Positions 25,947-34,770 of a DNA stretch of 64,000 nucleotides are shown here, piece by piece. How positions within the stretch are numbered: position 1 is the stretch's first letter; each line of letters opens with the position of its first letter. This DNA is from an uncultured Flavobacteriia bacterium (GTDB taxonomy: Bacteria; Bacteroidota; Bacteroidia; Flavobacteriales_D; Crocinitomicaceae), in the NCBI GenBank assembly GCA_937975705.1, contig CALJTX010000012.1:71833-135832 (forward strand), written 5' to 3'. Under the pieces are notes generated by a model that saw nothing but the letters and a program-made list of their open reading frames with translations, was not told the origin of the DNA and ran no database searches. A program made the translations under genes and the position numbers.

Positions 25947-28943
25947 TTAAGCGCGCAAACGCTTAGAGAAGTCTAATAAGATTGGTGTCGCAACACACAA
26001 TGAAGAGTACGTTCCGATCAAGACCCCAACGAGTAAGGCAAATAAGAAGCCTTTAATAGCAGGGCCACCAAAGATGAACATGATCAAGACAACCACAAAT
26101 AAGATCATGGAAGTATTGAATGTACGCGACAAGGTTCTGTTCAAAGAGCTGTTGATAATGTCTCCGTGGTTGTCTTCTGGCTTGCTTTTGCGAAGGTTTT
26201 CACGGATACGGTCAAAGACAATGACGGTATCGTTCATGGAGTAACCAATGACCGTTAGAATGGCCGCGATGAACGCTTGGTTGACATCTAAGGTAAATGG
26301 TAAGTAGCCGTGAAGCAAAGAGAAGATAGAGATCACGAAGAACGCATCGTGAGCCAAACCTACAATTGCACCCAAAGAGTATTGCCAGTGGCCAAAACGA
26401 ATGAGGATGTAAGCAAAGATGGCCAACAACGCAAGTGTAATAGCAATGGTAGATGATGTCCAGAGCTCAGAAGAGATCGAGGCCGAAATGGCGCGAGACT
26501 CAAGTACTTCGTAGCTACCCATTTTGTCTTTGCAAGCATCTAAACCGAGTTTAAGTTGCTTGTTGACTTGGTCTGTAGCGCCGTCGTTATTGAGCAAATA
26601 GTTGGTCACGATTTCTACGTTGAAGTCGTTGGATTTGGTTTTGAGGTCTACTGAAGCAGGTTCGCCGTTTTCTACAAATACTTTAGTAAGTTCTTTGCGG
26701 ATAGATTCGATATCAGCTTTCTTTTCAAATTTAACAGCGAAGGTACGACCGCCTGTAAATTCAACACTCTGCTTTAAGCCACGTGTGCTCAACGAAACGA
26801 TACCTGCGATCGTTACGGCAATTGAGAAAACATAGAAATATTTTCTTTTGCCCATCCAGTCGAAATTAAAGTTTTGGAAGAGACCTTTTGAGTATTTTGT
26901 ATTGAAGCCAACCGCTTTGCCCTTAGACAACCATGTATGGATAGCCAACTCAGCAATAACCATTGCAGAGAACATAGAGGTGAAAATACCAATGATGAGG
27001 GTAGTTGCAAAAGATTCAATTTCACCCGTACCAAAGATTTTGAGGATAATGGCAACAAGTAAGTGGGTTACGTTCGCATCGATGATAGATGGAAGTGCTT
27101 TGCGGAAACCAGTGTTAATGGCGGTTTCGGTATCGGCACCCATGGCTTGTTCTTCGCGAACGCGCTCAAAGATGAGGATGTTGGCATCTACGGCAGTACC
27201 AATTGTAAGAACGATACCTGCGATACCCGCTAAAGTAAGAACGGCACCAAAAGAAGCAAGTGAACCGAAGATAAATACGACGTTGACAATGAGGGCTATG
27301 TTGGCAGCCTGACCTGCTTTACCGTAGTAGAACATCATGTAAAGAAGTACGGCGAGGAATGCTACTCCAAAGGAGATGAGACCTGCTTGTGAGTTTTCAG
27401 CACCGATGGTCGGACCTACTTTTTGAAGGTCTTTGATGACACAAGGTACAGGAAGCGCACCACCATTGAGAAGGCCTGCGAGGTCTTCTGCTTCTTGGAA
27501 GGTAAAGCTACCAGAGATTTGGGTATTGCCGTTGGTAATGGCATTGATTACGCGCGGCGCGCTGTATACAACGCTGTCCATGGAAATGGCAATGATGCGG
27601 TCTTTGTTTTCGGTGGTCATGCGGCCCCATTCGTCTGCACCTTCGTCTGTCATGGACAAACTGACGATGATCGAACCATCGGTTTGGTCGTAATCGACTT
27701 TGGCGTTGCTCACGTGCTCACCGCGAACGCGTGCCTTACCTGTATCAGGAATACGGCAAGCATAAAGGAAATAAGCAGTTTTCTTTGATTTGTTGTCTAC
27801 GCTTTCTGGTTTCGCAGACCACATGAACTTGAGGTCTTGAGGAAACGCACTTTGAACGTCTTTGCGACGTAAAATAGCGTCAACAGCAGCCTTGTCATTT
27901 GCCGATACATAACCCATTGCATAACCGCCTACAGGAACAACGTATTCTGCCAAACTTTTCTTGGAGGCGTTCGACATTGAACTTTGTGTATTCGTAGCCA
28001 CTGTTTGAACTGCGGTATCGGTAGTAACTCCTGTTGAATCGGCAAGTGTATCTGCCTCGAGTGCCAGTTCGTCGACAACAATTTCATTGGTTTTGCTCAA
28101 ACGAGCCGCTTCTTGCCATTGCATTTGAAGTTGGTCTGGCATGTATGTTTCGTAGAACTCTAGGTTGGCGGTTGAGCGAATTTTGCGCGATACCGTTTCT
28201 TCGTCTTGAACCCCTGGAAGCTCAATGTAGAGGCGGTTGGTAGCGAGGTCGCGTTGGATGTTAGGCTGAGCTACACCAAATTGGTTGATACGACGACCAA
28301 TGATGTCTTCGATTCCTTTCATAGAAGAAGCAACGAGGTCACGGAGGTAATTTTCTACTTCAGCGTCTGTGGTTTTGATACCGATAGACTCACCTTTGAT
28401 GACGTAACTAAGTGGCAAAGCGCCATTTGCTTTTTTGTACGCCGAGATAAAAGTTGCGATGAAGTCGCCACCGTTTTTGTTGTAAGTTGCAACTGCGCGG
28501 TTGAAAGGTTTTGTGAATTTAGGATCGGTAACGCTCTTGACATGACCGCGAATGAGGTCAGGGTAAGAAATTTCTACAGTAACGCTCATACCACCTACGA
28601 GGTCAAGACCAAAGGCAAGTGACATCTTTTTCACTTGACCAAAAGTAGAACCTAAGACAGGGTAAACAGGCTTTTCGCCTTTGTCGCGAAGAATTTCATT
28701 GATGAAAGCTGCACGAGCAAGCTCTACCGCCTCTGGGTCTTTGAAATTTACCTCTGTATTGTTTGGCAGAACGGCAATACCGCCGTTGTTCTTGGCTTCG
28801 TCACGAAGCATTTTCACTTTAAGATCTGCTTCTTTTGCTGCTTTGTTTTCAACGTTGCTCGCTACCCACGTGAAGGAGAGCTGGTAAACGCAAACCGCGG
28901 TAAGAAGAATGGACAAGAACCAAAAAAATCCTTTTAAACGCAT
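25947..28943 (-). CDS. secDF: Fused protein translocase subunit SecDF
   Basis: A 998-residue fusion of SecD and SecF that uses the proton gradient to assist Sec export. The N-terminal helix (about 7-28) is followed by the SecD part with its D1 motif LAFGLDLVGGMSVTVEI near 110, the large periplasmic P1 domain (about 130-560), and SecD helices (about 565-700, TIGTAVDANILIFERVREE). The SecF part starts near 710 (IAGIVSLSTRG, SVEFTGGRTFAV) and ends with VIGYSMNDTVIVFDRIREN and the last helices. SecD and SecF are fused in most Bacteroidota. It has its own full promoter and terminator. Confidence 0.96.
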   Translation of the reverse strand: MRLKGFFWFLSILLTAVCVYQLSFTWVASNVENKAAKEADLKVKMLRDEAKNNGGIAVLPNNTEVNFKDPEAVELARAAFINEILRDKGEKPVYPVLGSTFGQVKKMSLAFGLDLVGGMSVTVEISYPDLIRGHVKSVTDPKFTKPFNRAVATYNKNGGDFIATFISAYKKANGALPLSYVIKGESIGIKTTDAEVENYLRDLVASSMKGIEDIIGRRINQFGVAQPNIQRDLATNRLYIELPGVQDEETVSRKIRSTANLEFYETYMPDQLQMQWQEAARLSKTNEIVVDELALEADTLADSTGVTTDTAVQTVATNTQSSMSNASKKSLAEYVVPVGGYAMGYVSANDKAAVDAILRRKDVQSAFPQDLKFMWSAKPESVDNKSKKTAYFLYACRIPDTGKARVRGEHVSNAKVDYDQTDGSIIVSLSMTDEGADEWGRMTTENKDRIIAISMDSVVYSAPRVINAITNGNTQISGSFTFQEAEDLAGLLNGGALPVPCVIKDLQKVGPTIGAENSQAGLISFGVAFLAVLLYMMFYYGKAGQAANIALIVNVVFIFGSLASFGAVLTLAGIAGIVLTIGTAVDANILIFERVREEQAMGADTETAINTGFRKALPSIIDANVTHLLVAIILKIFGTGEIESFATTLIIGIFTSMFSAMVIAELAIHTWLSKGKAVGFNTKYSKGLFQNFNFDWMGKRKYFYVFSIAVTIAGIVSLSTRGLKQSVEFTGGRTFAVKFEKKADIESIRKELTKVFVENGEPASVDLKTKSNDFNVEIVTNYLLNNDGATDQVNKQLKLGLDACKDKMGSYEVLESRAISASISSELWTSSTIAITLALLAIFAYILIRFGHWQYSLGAIVGLAHDAFFVISIFSLLHGYLPFTLDVNQAFIAAILTVIGYSMNDTVIVFDRIRENLRKSKPEDNHGDIINSSLNRTLSRTFNTSMILFVVVLIMFIFGGPAIKGFLFALLVGVLIGTYSSLCVATPILLDFSKRLRA

Positions 28944-28974
28944 TTCTTGAATATTTGAATTTGAATTAAGGTTG

Positions 28975-29006
28975 CAAATATAGGATTTTGGATCCTTAAA
29001 TTCAAA
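28975..29006 (-). promoter_or_regulatory. secDF promoter, TTTG-N20-TATATTTG
   Basis: On the minus strand a -33 TTTG (29003-29006) and a perfect -7 TATATTTG (28975-28982) are separated by 20 nt, the classic Bacteroidota spacing. The -7 box ends 31 nt before the secDF ATG, giving a leader of about 26 nt. Confidence 0.75.
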
Positions 29007-29014
29007 TAAAAAAT

Positions 29015-30142
29015 CTAAGCTTCTTCGGCTAAAGCAATTAAGCCCTCAGCAAAAGAATTCCAAGCCGCAGCAAGATCCAAATTCATGGCGCTGAGCATTT
29101 GGTTGCATTTTTCGATATCTCCTTGATTAAAAAGGTTTTGCACACAGTTTGCAAAATCGATTGGCACCAATGAAGGCAGTTCAAAACCATGACCTTGCGC
29201 CGCTAAACCTTCTGCCAATCCACCAACATTTGTACACAATACAGCACGCTTTTGGCTCAATGCCATGGCGCGAATGCCCGATTGGGTAGCATTGAGGTAA
29301 GGTAAAACGACTAAATCGGCAGCGGCGAAATAGGTATCGACCTCAGTGTCGGGAAGATAGCGATTGACAAATTTCCAGTTAGAAAATGGCAATTTTTGCA
29401 GGGCGCTGTGATAAATTTGAGCATCACCATAAACTTCACCTGCAATGAGCAATTGGTAGCTGTCGTCTAGCAAAGCAAAAGCCGCAATCAATTCTGAAAG
29501 GCCTTTATAAGGGCGGATCAGTCCGAAGAAAAGCAAGGTTTTTTTATGGGGGTCAAGACCTAATTGCAGCCGCGCTGTATGGACATCTATCGCATTGGCT
29601 TCGCCTTCATAGGGCGGATGCGCAATGAGGGCAACTTTTGCCTGAGGCTTGAGTCGCAAGACATCCTTTTGAACTGCTTCGGACAACACTACAAATGCGT
29701 CGTATGAGTGCAGGAAAAGCCGATTGAAAACGGTATCAAAAAAACGTTTTTCGTGTGGTACTAAATTGTGGATGATGGCCACTTTTTTCGTGCGTCGTGG
29801 TAAAAAAAGCGTCCAAAAAAACATCATGGGTGCCATGAAAGTCATCCAGTAGCTCGTGACAAACACCTCGGGTTTGGCGCGTTTAAATCGCAGCGCTGAG
29901 CTCAGGTAGCTTAGCGGATTAAACGTGGAAACAACTCTTTCAAATTGTTGCATTTCTGTGCTTTCTTCAAATTGAGAGCTACCCGGAAACAGCACATCAG
30001 GATATTGTTTTTTAAAGGTATACGCTTCTACTTCCTTGCTTCTTGACAAAGCCTCTAGGGTGCGCAAACTGAATTTTGCAATGCCCCCGCGAAAGGGCGG
30101 TAGCGCTGAAAAAAAAAGCCATTTTTGCTGCTGCTTACTCAT
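29015..30142 (-). CDS. GT4-type glycosyltransferase
   Basis: A 375-residue GT-B fold glycosyltransferase. The N-domain begins WLFFSALPPFRGGIAKFS. The C-domain has FFGLIRPYKGLSELIAAFAL near 215 and the nucleotide-sugar region PYLNATQSGIRAMALSQKRAVLCTNVGGLAEG near 290-320, where the family often has an E-x7-E motif; only part of that motif is visible. It probably acts on a surface glycan or lipid-linked sugar. Its start overlaps the upstream YwqK-like gene by 4 nt, making it the last gene of a four-gene operon. Confidence 0.82.
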   Translation of the reverse strand: MSKQQQKWLFFSALPPFRGGIAKFSLRTLEALSRSKEVEAYTFKKQYPDVLFPGSSQFEESTEMQQFERVVSTFNPLSYLSSALRFKRAKPEVFVTSYWMTFMAPMMFFWTLFLPRRTKKVAIIHNLVPHEKRFFDTVFNRLFLHSYDAFVVLSEAVQKDVLRLKPQAKVALIAHPPYEGEANAIDVHTARLQLGLDPHKKTLLFFGLIRPYKGLSELIAAFALLDDSYQLLIAGEVYGDAQIYHSALQKLPFSNWKFVNRYLPDTEVDTYFAAADLVVLPYLNATQSGIRAMALSQKRAVLCTNVGGLAEGLAAQGHGFELPSLVPIDFANCVQNLFNQGDIEKCNQMLSAMNLDLAAAWNSFAEGLIALAEEA

Positions 30143-30897
30143 TGATTTGGATCGAGATTTTTGGCCTTGCAGCGCTCTAAAAATGCCTTGAGTTCTTTAT
30201 CGGTGAGTTCGTAGCCGTCGCGATACATCGCGCGTTTTTTGATGTTGCCTAGTTTATCGTAGACGGTGGTCCAGCCGTGCGGCAGGTCATTGAGGTAGTG
30301 CACATTGGATTGTAGCTCTCCGGTGTTAAAGTATGCTGTCCAGAGCCCCATGCGAAAACCATCTTGGTACGTCCCTTTGAGTTTGGGCTTGCCATTGTAA
30401 AAATATTCGAGATAGGGTCCGTTGCGCTTGCCGTTGGTGTAATTGACTATTTTTTGAATTTGAAGCTTTTGCTCCAACAGTTGCCCTTCGGTAAAGTAAT
30501 AGACGCTTTTTCCATGCAACACATCGAGCTTGTAATTTTCAGCACTGACCAATTCGCCATTTTGAGCGTAGTTGTACCATAGAGAATCTTTCTTTTCGCC
30601 TTTGTAAAAACCGTCGGCTAAAAGTTGTCCGCTTTCATAAAAAAGCAAAACCGAAGAACAGCCTCCAGGCAAGCCATGCACCAATTCTGCTTTCTTTTGA
30701 CCACTTTCAAAATTGTAAATAAACTTCCCGATAGGCTTGTCATTGAGAAAAGTGCCCTTGTATTGTAAAACAGAGGTGCCAGGGTAGTTTTTTTGCCATT
30801 GCCCCTGCTTTCTTCCCTGCGCATCGGTTTGATTGATTTGGGCACGTACCAGCGAAAAACACGCTACAAAGAAAAATAGTAGGATTGAAATTTTCAT
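30139..30897 (-). CDS. YwqK/MORN-repeat exported protein
   Basis: 252 residues with a signal peptide (MKISILLFFFVACFSLVRAQ). The mature protein is built of MORN-like repeats of about 20-24 residues, for example GRKQGQWQKNYPG, NGKRNGPYLEYFYNGKPKLK and DGFRMGLWTAYFNTGELQSN. It matches the YwqK family often labelled 'antitoxin component', but no toxin gene is adjacent and it is exported, so that label is not adopted. It sits between a HAD phosphatase and a GT4 with 4-nt overlaps on both sides, so a structural role near the envelope glycan pathway is possible. Confidence 0.8.
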   Translation of the reverse strand: MKISILLFFFVACFSLVRAQINQTDAQGRKQGQWQKNYPGTSVLQYKGTFLNDKPIGKFIYNFESGQKKAELVHGLPGGCSSVLLFYESGQLLADGFYKGEKKDSLWYNYAQNGELVSAENYKLDVLHGKSVYYFTEGQLLEQKLQIQKIVNYTNGKRNGPYLEYFYNGKPKLKGTYQDGFRMGLWTAYFNTGELQSNVHYLNDLPHGWTTVYDKLGNIKKRAMYRDGYELTDKELKAFLERCKAKNLDPNQ

Positions 30898-31433
30898 AAA
30901 AACGTACTGAGTTGGGCTAAATGGGCAATGCGTAAATCGGGGGTTTCTTTGATGCGTTCAATTGACTCCACCAATATGGTGTACATCCCCAAACGTTGGC
31001 CAAATTGGATATCTGTATTGGTATCTCCTACCATGATAGACTTCTGAAAATCAATAGCCGGAAAAAGTGCTTGCGCTTCATGAGCCATTTTGGAACTGGG
31101 TTTTCTGCGCTGGTCCTGGCCGTTTTTAAATTCGGTAGCTGCAAAAACATGATCGATGTGTAAACCCGCTTTCTGTAATTCGTCACACATCTTTTGGTGG
31201 ATTGCGTCAAGCGCTGCCGGGCTCAGCAATCCTTTTGCAATGCATTGTTGGTTGGTTACGACAATAATTTGAGAAAAAGCAGCGCCAATTTTAGCCGCAT
31301 TTGCCAATAAGCCCTCAGTAAATCGGAAGGCAGACCAATCGAGGACATAGTTATCGAAAATGCGTTCATTGATGACGCCATCGCGGTCTAAAAAGAGGGT
31401 CCAGCCCGGACCTATTTCAGGAAAGGCTTTCAT
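30894..31433 (-). CDS. HAD-IIIA phosphatase, GmhB (heptose-bisphosphatase)/HisB-like
   Basis: 179 residues. HAD motifs are all visible: LFLDRDGVIN (motif I) near residue 14, VVTNQ (motif II) near 58, RRKPSSKM (motif III Lys) near 108, and VGDTNTDIQFG (motif IV) near 137. The fold and spacing match GmhB, which removes the 7-phosphate of D,D-heptose 1,7-bisphosphate. The zinc-binding loop of GmhB (Cys-x-His ... Cys-x-Cys before motif III) is replaced by FKNGQDQRRKP with no cysteine. The substrate is therefore open. 4-nt overlaps with both neighbours. Confidence 0.8.
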   Translation of the reverse strand: MKAFPEIGPGWTLFLDRDGVINERIFDNYVLDWSAFRFTEGLLANAAKIGAAFSQIIVVTNQQCIAKGLLSPAALDAIHQKMCDELQKAGLHIDHVFAATEFKNGQDQRRKPSSKMAHEAQALFPAIDFQKSIMVGDTNTDIQFGQRLGMYTILVESIERIKETPDLRIAHLAQLSTFL

Positions 31434-32374
31434 TCACCTAAACGACTCGAAATAAGGTAGTGATTGCGTGTACTTGAGTTGCGCCCAATGAGTTCAGCGA
31501 TAAACCCTGCTGTAAAAAACTGCACGCCAATGATCATGACTACGAGCGCAACAAAAAAGTCGGTACGCGTAGACAAGCGCTCAGCTGTCGGGTGAATGAG
31601 CAGTTTATCGATGCCCATGTAGGCAAACAAGCCAAAGCCCAACAAAAACATAAACACACCAATTGCACCAAAGAAATGCATCGGTTTTTTGGCAAACTTA
31701 CCCATAAAGGCTACGGTCATGAGGTCGAGTGGGCCATTCAAAAAGCGGTTGAGACCAAATTTAGTGACACCATATTGTCTGGCACGGTGCACGACGACCT
31801 TTTCACCGATATTCTGAAAACCAGCATATTTGGCCAGTGCTGGAATATAGCGGTGCATATCGCCGTAGAGTTCTATGCTCTTGACAACTTCTAATTTGTA
31901 AGCTTTTAAACCACAATTGAAATCGTGTAAATAAATGCCTGTAATGCGTCGTGCGGCCCAATTGTAGAGTTTGGTCGGTATCGTTTTGGAAATAGGGTCG
32001 TGACGGACTTTTTTCCAGCCAGAGACGACATCGAGGTCATCTTGGGTGATCATGCGGTACAATGCTGGAATTTCGTCAGGGGAGTCTTGTAAATCGGCAT
32101 CCATGGTAACGACCACTGAGCCCTTAGCGGCTTCAAATCCTACTTGCAATGCAGCAGATTTACCGTAATTTCTTTGAAAACGCAGGGCTTTAACCGAGGC
32201 ATTTACCTGGCTCAATTGGGTAATGACCTCCCAAGAAGCATCTTTACTTCCATCGTCAATAAATAAGATTTCGTAGCTAAATTGCTGCGCTTCCATGACC
32301 CGGACAATCCAGTCGTGGAGTTCGGGCAAAGACTCTGCCTCATTGAAGAGCGGTATGACGATTGAAAGTTGCAT
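31430..32374 (-). CDS. GT2 polyprenyl-phosphate glycosyltransferase (GtrB/DPMS-like)
   Basis: A 314-residue GT2 enzyme. The catalytic domain (about 1-225) shows SIVIPLFNEAESLPEL, ILFIDDGSKDAS, VTMDADLQDSPDEIP (DxD region) and DFNCGLKAYKLEV. Two C-terminal membrane helices lie near 235-255 and 270-295. These enzymes transfer a sugar from a nucleotide donor to undecaprenyl phosphate on the cytoplasmic face. It is the first gene of the glycan operon and has a TATCTTTG promoter 17 nt upstream. Confidence 0.88.
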   Translation of the reverse strand: MQLSIVIPLFNEAESLPELHDWIVRVMEAQQFSYEILFIDDGSKDASWEVITQLSQVNASVKALRFQRNYGKSAALQVGFEAAKGSVVVTMDADLQDSPDEIPALYRMITQDDLDVVSGWKKVRHDPISKTIPTKLYNWAARRITGIYLHDFNCGLKAYKLEVVKSIELYGDMHRYIPALAKYAGFQNIGEKVVVHRARQYGVTKFGLNRFLNGPLDLMTVAFMGKFAKKPMHFFGAIGVFMFLLGFGLFAYMGIDKLLIHPTAERLSTRTDFFVALVVMIIGVQFFTAGFIAELIGRNSSTRNHYLISSRLGE

Positions 32375-32391
32375 GATCTGAATCTGAAAAT

Positions 32392-32399
32392 CAAAGATA
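32392..32399 (-). promoter_or_regulatory. -7 box TATCTTTG of the glycan operon
   Basis: A perfect TAnnTTTG on the minus strand, ending 17 nt before the GT2 ATG. No clear -33 TTTG lies at 19-21 nt. It would drive the four overlapping genes from 32374 to 29015. Confidence 0.6.
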
Positions 32400-32404
32400 C
32401 ATTT

Positions 32405-34744
32405 TTATTGGCCTAATTTGACCCAAGAAAAACGTTGGCCTGCTATTTCGACAATATATACGCCATTTGGCAAGCACTGCACATCGATAGTGGTTTGATT
32501 GGGCCAAACAGTTGTGGTAAGACAGGACTTGCCATCCAATTGGAAAATTTGAACCTGACTTTCTGCTTCAATTGCGCCAATTATGAGTTGCTCTTGACCA
32601 GGATTTGGATACAATGTAAATGCATTTGACTTGTCTTTGTGTTCCACTCCGGTGATCGCCTCGTTTGTCAGGCTAAAGTGATCAAATGCCGCCTCTGTGA
32701 TATTTGGGTTTGAAGGATAATCCGCGGTGCGAATAAACAATTGCATTGAATTGGTAAAGGGCAATAAGCCATTGAGGGCAAAGCTCTTGTATTCCCAAGT
32801 CATGGGCTGGGCTTGTGGCGCAATAATTTCTTCGAGTACGACCTGGTCTAGGCCATTACTCAAGACCACAAGTAAGGTGTCGTCGATATTACCCGGCCCA
32901 TAGTAACAATAAAAAGAGCGCGCATAATTGAGGTGTGGCGTAGACAAATTAGTGAGGTTGAATATCGGTGAAATCAAGGTAGTAAAGCCTTTATCCACAT
33001 CGTTTTGATCCGTATTTGGCGTACTGCCATTGCCTGTAACCATCGCTTTAGCGCCGCAGTCGAGGTTGGTGTCATCGCCAAAAACAGTACCGGTGGTCGG
33101 GTTCGGATTGACGCGTTCCCATAATCCGGTTTCGGCATCACCTACAACAGACCAACCAAAATCAAAGGTAAAGTCGTCATAAAATCCTTTGGAAAGCGCA
33201 ATCACAAGCGTTTGCGTGCTCGCGTCGATCTGGGGGTTGCTGCAAAAAGTCTGATAGCCCCATTTCCCGATTACCAACTCGTAAGTATCTTGGTAGTACA
33301 GTGTAAAATCTTCCTGACCCAAGCCATTGGTTTGCCCTTCATGGGTGAGTTGAGGATGACGCAAACTGATTTGAACATTGGAAAGCGGAAGGCCACTCCC
33401 CTGCTCCACTACAGTAATTTGCAGATCAAATGGGGGAATAGGCAAGAGATTGAAATTCATGGTTGTGGTTTGTCCGGCAAACAAGTCAACTTGCATGGTT
33501 TGCGGATAATAACCGGGTTTATTGACATTGATGACGTAGGTGCCGCCACTTGACATTCCTGTTTTGTAGCTTCCTTGTGCATTTGTTTTTTCAGACATGG
33601 CAGCGCCGATGAGCTCCACTTGAACTTGCTCCAATAACTGACCACTGATCAGGTCCTTGACTACGCCTACCAAACTTGCGGCAGGCGCGTAATTGATTTG
33701 CAGCACAAAAAGCCCCTCTGTGATATCTGCTGCAACTGCTTTATTGGAACCAAAAAATGGATAGACACCCCAACAACCATCGTAGCCTGGCGTTTGCCCT
33801 TGGTAGGTGTCATAGCTACCGAGTTTGATCAGGTTTTGAGGATCGTGCGCATCGTGCACAACGATGCCGTCGCTGTAATAACTCGTGACCAAGTAGGCGC
33901 CTTTTACATGCACGTTATGCGGAATCACGGAAGTGCCCTGCGTATTTTGCACGCGATCGCTTTCTTGAATTTGCTGTAAATTGCCGATGTTGTAGGCTGC
34001 GATAAATGCACCGGAAATTTCGTCTGTGGTATAAACCGTTTGGCCATCGGCGCTCGGCCAAATATTGTGGGTAAATAAATTGGGCGTTGGATGCGTAGCT
34101 AAAAGCACGGGGTTGGCATGATCCGATACATCTAAGATGCTAAAGTATCCATCGTAAATGTGTGCTGTGTAAAGTGTGTCATTGCGCTCATAGCCGTCGT
34201 GCACGTATGAAACATCGTATACGCCTACTTCTGAAGGTTGCATTGGGTTGGCATTCAGGTCGAGGATAATGACGCCACCTTCACCTCTATTGGCCCCAAA
34301 AATGTAGGCATAGCCGCTCGAAGAAGTAAAGCAAGTGTGTGCGCTTTGCCATGGATTGGCCGCGGGCCCTGTATAAAGCGTTGTCTGTAAATTAGTAGAT
34401 TGCGGCAACGGATTGAGGTCAATAATGAGCAAGCCGTCTTCTGCTTCGGTGGTCACGTAGGCGTAGTTGCCATACACACATGGGTCGCGCCATATGGATT
34501 CAGAACCCGCCAACCAAAAAACTTCTTGCGGCTGGCTACCATTTGTAATGTCGACAATTGAGGTGCCTTTTGAGGTCCCTACGATGGCATATTCATTGCC
34601 AAGCTCATCGGTATAGCCCCAAACATCATTGAGGTTGGCGCCATGTAGTGCTTGGTAATCGATATGAGAAAGGGAATCTATAGAAAATTGGGCAAAGGTG
34701 GCACTACCAACGAGCGAGAACAGCAAAAACAAAATATATTTCAT
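32405..34744 (-). CDS. Choice-of-anchor B / LVIVD-repeat secreted protein with T9SS type A sorting domain
   Basis: 779 residues from the ATG at 34742-34744 (an ATG four codons upstream, 34756, is an alternative). Signal peptide MKYILFLLFSLVGSATFAQ. Residues about 25-360 hold beta-propeller LVIVD-type repeats: LNDVWGYTDELGNEYAIVGT, TSIVDITNGSQPQEVFWLAG, LLIIDLNPLPQ and YFSILDVSDHANPVLLATHP. A carboxypeptidase-regulatory-like domain (about 365-455, SLVGVVKDLISGQLLEQVQV) and a second beta domain follow. A jelly-roll-like region starts near 520 (FGWSVVGDAETGLWERVNP). The C-terminus FTLYPNPGQEQLIIG is a T9SS type A sorting domain. It starts 26 nt after the PNGase F-like gene and is probably co-transcribed with it. 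Confidence 0.82.
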   Translation of the reverse strand: MKYILFLLFSLVGSATFAQFSIDSLSHIDYQALHGANLNDVWGYTDELGNEYAIVGTSKGTSIVDITNGSQPQEVFWLAGSESIWRDPCVYGNYAYVTTEAEDGLLIIDLNPLPQSTNLQTTLYTGPAANPWQSAHTCFTSSSGYAYIFGANRGEGGVIILDLNANPMQPSEVGVYDVSYVHDGYERNDTLYTAHIYDGYFSILDVSDHANPVLLATHPTPNLFTHNIWPSADGQTVYTTDEISGAFIAAYNIGNLQQIQESDRVQNTQGTSVIPHNVHVKGAYLVTSYYSDGIVVHDAHDPQNLIKLGSYDTYQGQTPGYDGCWGVYPFFGSNKAVAADITEGLFVLQINYAPAASLVGVVKDLISGQLLEQVQVELIGAAMSEKTNAQGSYKTGMSSGGTYVINVNKPGYYPQTMQVDLFAGQTTTMNFNLLPIPPFDLQITVVEQGSGLPLSNVQISLRHPQLTHEGQTNGLGQEDFTLYYQDTYELVIGKWGYQTFCSNPQIDASTQTLVIALSKGFYDDFTFDFGWSVVGDAETGLWERVNPNPTTGTVFGDDTNLDCGAKAMVTGNGSTPNTDQNDVDKGFTTLISPIFNLTNLSTPHLNYARSFYCYYGPGNIDDTLLVVLSNGLDQVVLEEIIAPQAQPMTWEYKSFALNGLLPFTNSMQLFIRTADYPSNPNITEAAFDHFSLTNEAITGVEHKDKSNAFTLYPNPGQEQLIIGAIEAESQVQIFQLDGKSCLTTTVWPNQTTIDVQCLPNGVYIVEIAGQRFSWVKLGQ

Positions 34745-34770
34745 AAATCTTGACATTGGTAGAATGCGTT

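Noticed and set aside
30139..30897. YwqK 'antitoxin' of a toxin-antitoxin pair
   Set aside because: It is exported, made of MORN-like repeats, and sits in a glycosyltransferase operon with no toxin gene.
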